Shown here: in pieces, positions 63,801 through 64,000 of the stretch | Layout: the number at the start of each line of letters is the position of its first letter | Position numbering within the stretch: position 1 is the stretch's first letter | NCBI RefSeq assembly: GCF_003992665.1 | Contig: NZ_RZMX01000046.1 | Location: 62,001 to 126,000, forward strand | Source of the DNA: Pelagibacterium montanilacus | GTDB taxonomy: Bacteria > Pseudomonadota > Alphaproteobacteria > Rhizobiales > Devosiaceae | Reading direction: 5' to 3' | DNA length: 64,000 bases | The notes under the pieces: generated by a model | Seen by the model: only the letters and a program-made list of their open reading frames with translations | Database searches by the model: none | What the model was told of the DNA's origin: nothing | Program-made: the position numbers and the translations under genes

Positions 63801-64000
63801 TCAGTGGACGGCGATCGTCGCGCCCCAGGAGCCCCAGACGTAGATCGAGGCGAAGAGGAACAGCCAGACCACGTCGACGAAGTGCCAGTACCAGGCCGCA
63901 AATTCGAAGCCCAGATGCTGGTTGGGGGTGAAGTGACCGCGATAGACGCGCATCAGGCAGACGAACAGGAACACGGTGCCGATGAAGACGTGGAAACCGT
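63801..64000 (-). CDS. coxC: Cytochrome c oxidase subunit III (truncated by window edge)
   Basis: The frame is open to base 64000; only the C-terminal 66 residues are visible. They contain [20 protein letters not shown] and [20 protein letters not shown], then [17 protein letters not shown], the classic end of subunit III with the last two membrane helices. It is followed on the same strand by DUF983 and SURF1, an oxidase cluster. Confidence 0.95.
   Translation of the reverse strand, partial: GFHVFIGTVFLFVCLMRVYRGHFTPNQHLGFEFAAWYWHFVDVVWLFLFASIYVWGSWGATIAVH

Overview
The window is high-GC chromosomal DNA from an alphaproteobacterium, most likely of the Hyphomicrobiales and plausibly a Devosia/Pelagibacterium-like lineage. 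I infer this from gene content (ccrM, fliX, flbT/flaF, flbY, a split gcvPA/gcvPB, an ETF-quinone oxidoreductase, the atpI-B-E-b'-b operon, coxC-DUF983-SURF1) and from regulatory motifs of alphaproteobacterial type (CtrA-like TTAA-N7-TTAA boxes, a GTTC-N7-GTTC SOS box). No sequence search was possible, so the genus is a guess. I see no rRNA, tRNA, insertion sequence, prophage, CRISPR array or defence system.

Layout. 1-2239: flgG (5' truncated)-flgA-flgH, closed by a strong terminator. 2452-5665: an M32 carboxypeptidase and an ABC-F ATPase. 5769-7235 (minus): fliX, dksA and a DUF1801 gene. 7409-9868: flgI, a rod-binding cheL/flgJ-like gene and flbY behind a good sigma-54 promoter, then a small proline-rich ORF. 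10015-14707: two flagellins with CtrA-like boxes upstream, then flbT and flaF overlapping. 14950-19883 (minus): flgE-flgK-flgL behind a second sigma-54 promoter. About 20 kb is therefore flagellar, in a Caulobacter-like arrangement.

20134-34858 is mixed metabolism: a P-loop protein, metA, glyQ (with no glyS nearby), lemA, DUF2207, a fosA-like gene, then minus-strand ispE, a TPR lipid- or envelope-type protein and etfQO, then a family-4-like UDG, two transporters and moaB. 34879-40531 is DNA maintenance and cell cycle: a radical SAM protein with an SOS box, rnhB, ccrM with a dense CtrA-like array, mutY, a dciA-like gene and a DsbA-like lipoprotein. 40556-46931 holds smc and the F0 ATP synthase operon. 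47252-53084 (minus) holds DUF2332 and the gcvT-H-PA-PB glycine cleavage operon behind a tandem glycine riboswitch. 53155-64000 holds a lipoprotein, peroxiredoxin, DsbD-N-like protein, yqgE, a large GGDEF/EAL protein, GNAT, M16 peptidase, thrC, SURF1, DUF983 and the end of coxC.

The most unusual structure is not a gene. A family of about 45-bp nested palindromes (core roughly GCGTTTCC / GGAAAAGTG / CACTTTTCC / GGAAACGC), often with a second palindromic module, recurs at seven intergenic loci. At five of them it abuts or contains the stop codon of the minus-strand gene, always in the same orientation relative to that gene. It resembles the intergenic mosaic repeats known from Rhizobiales (RIME, ABC, Bru-RS types); the fixed orientation and the supply of stop codons deserve a second look.
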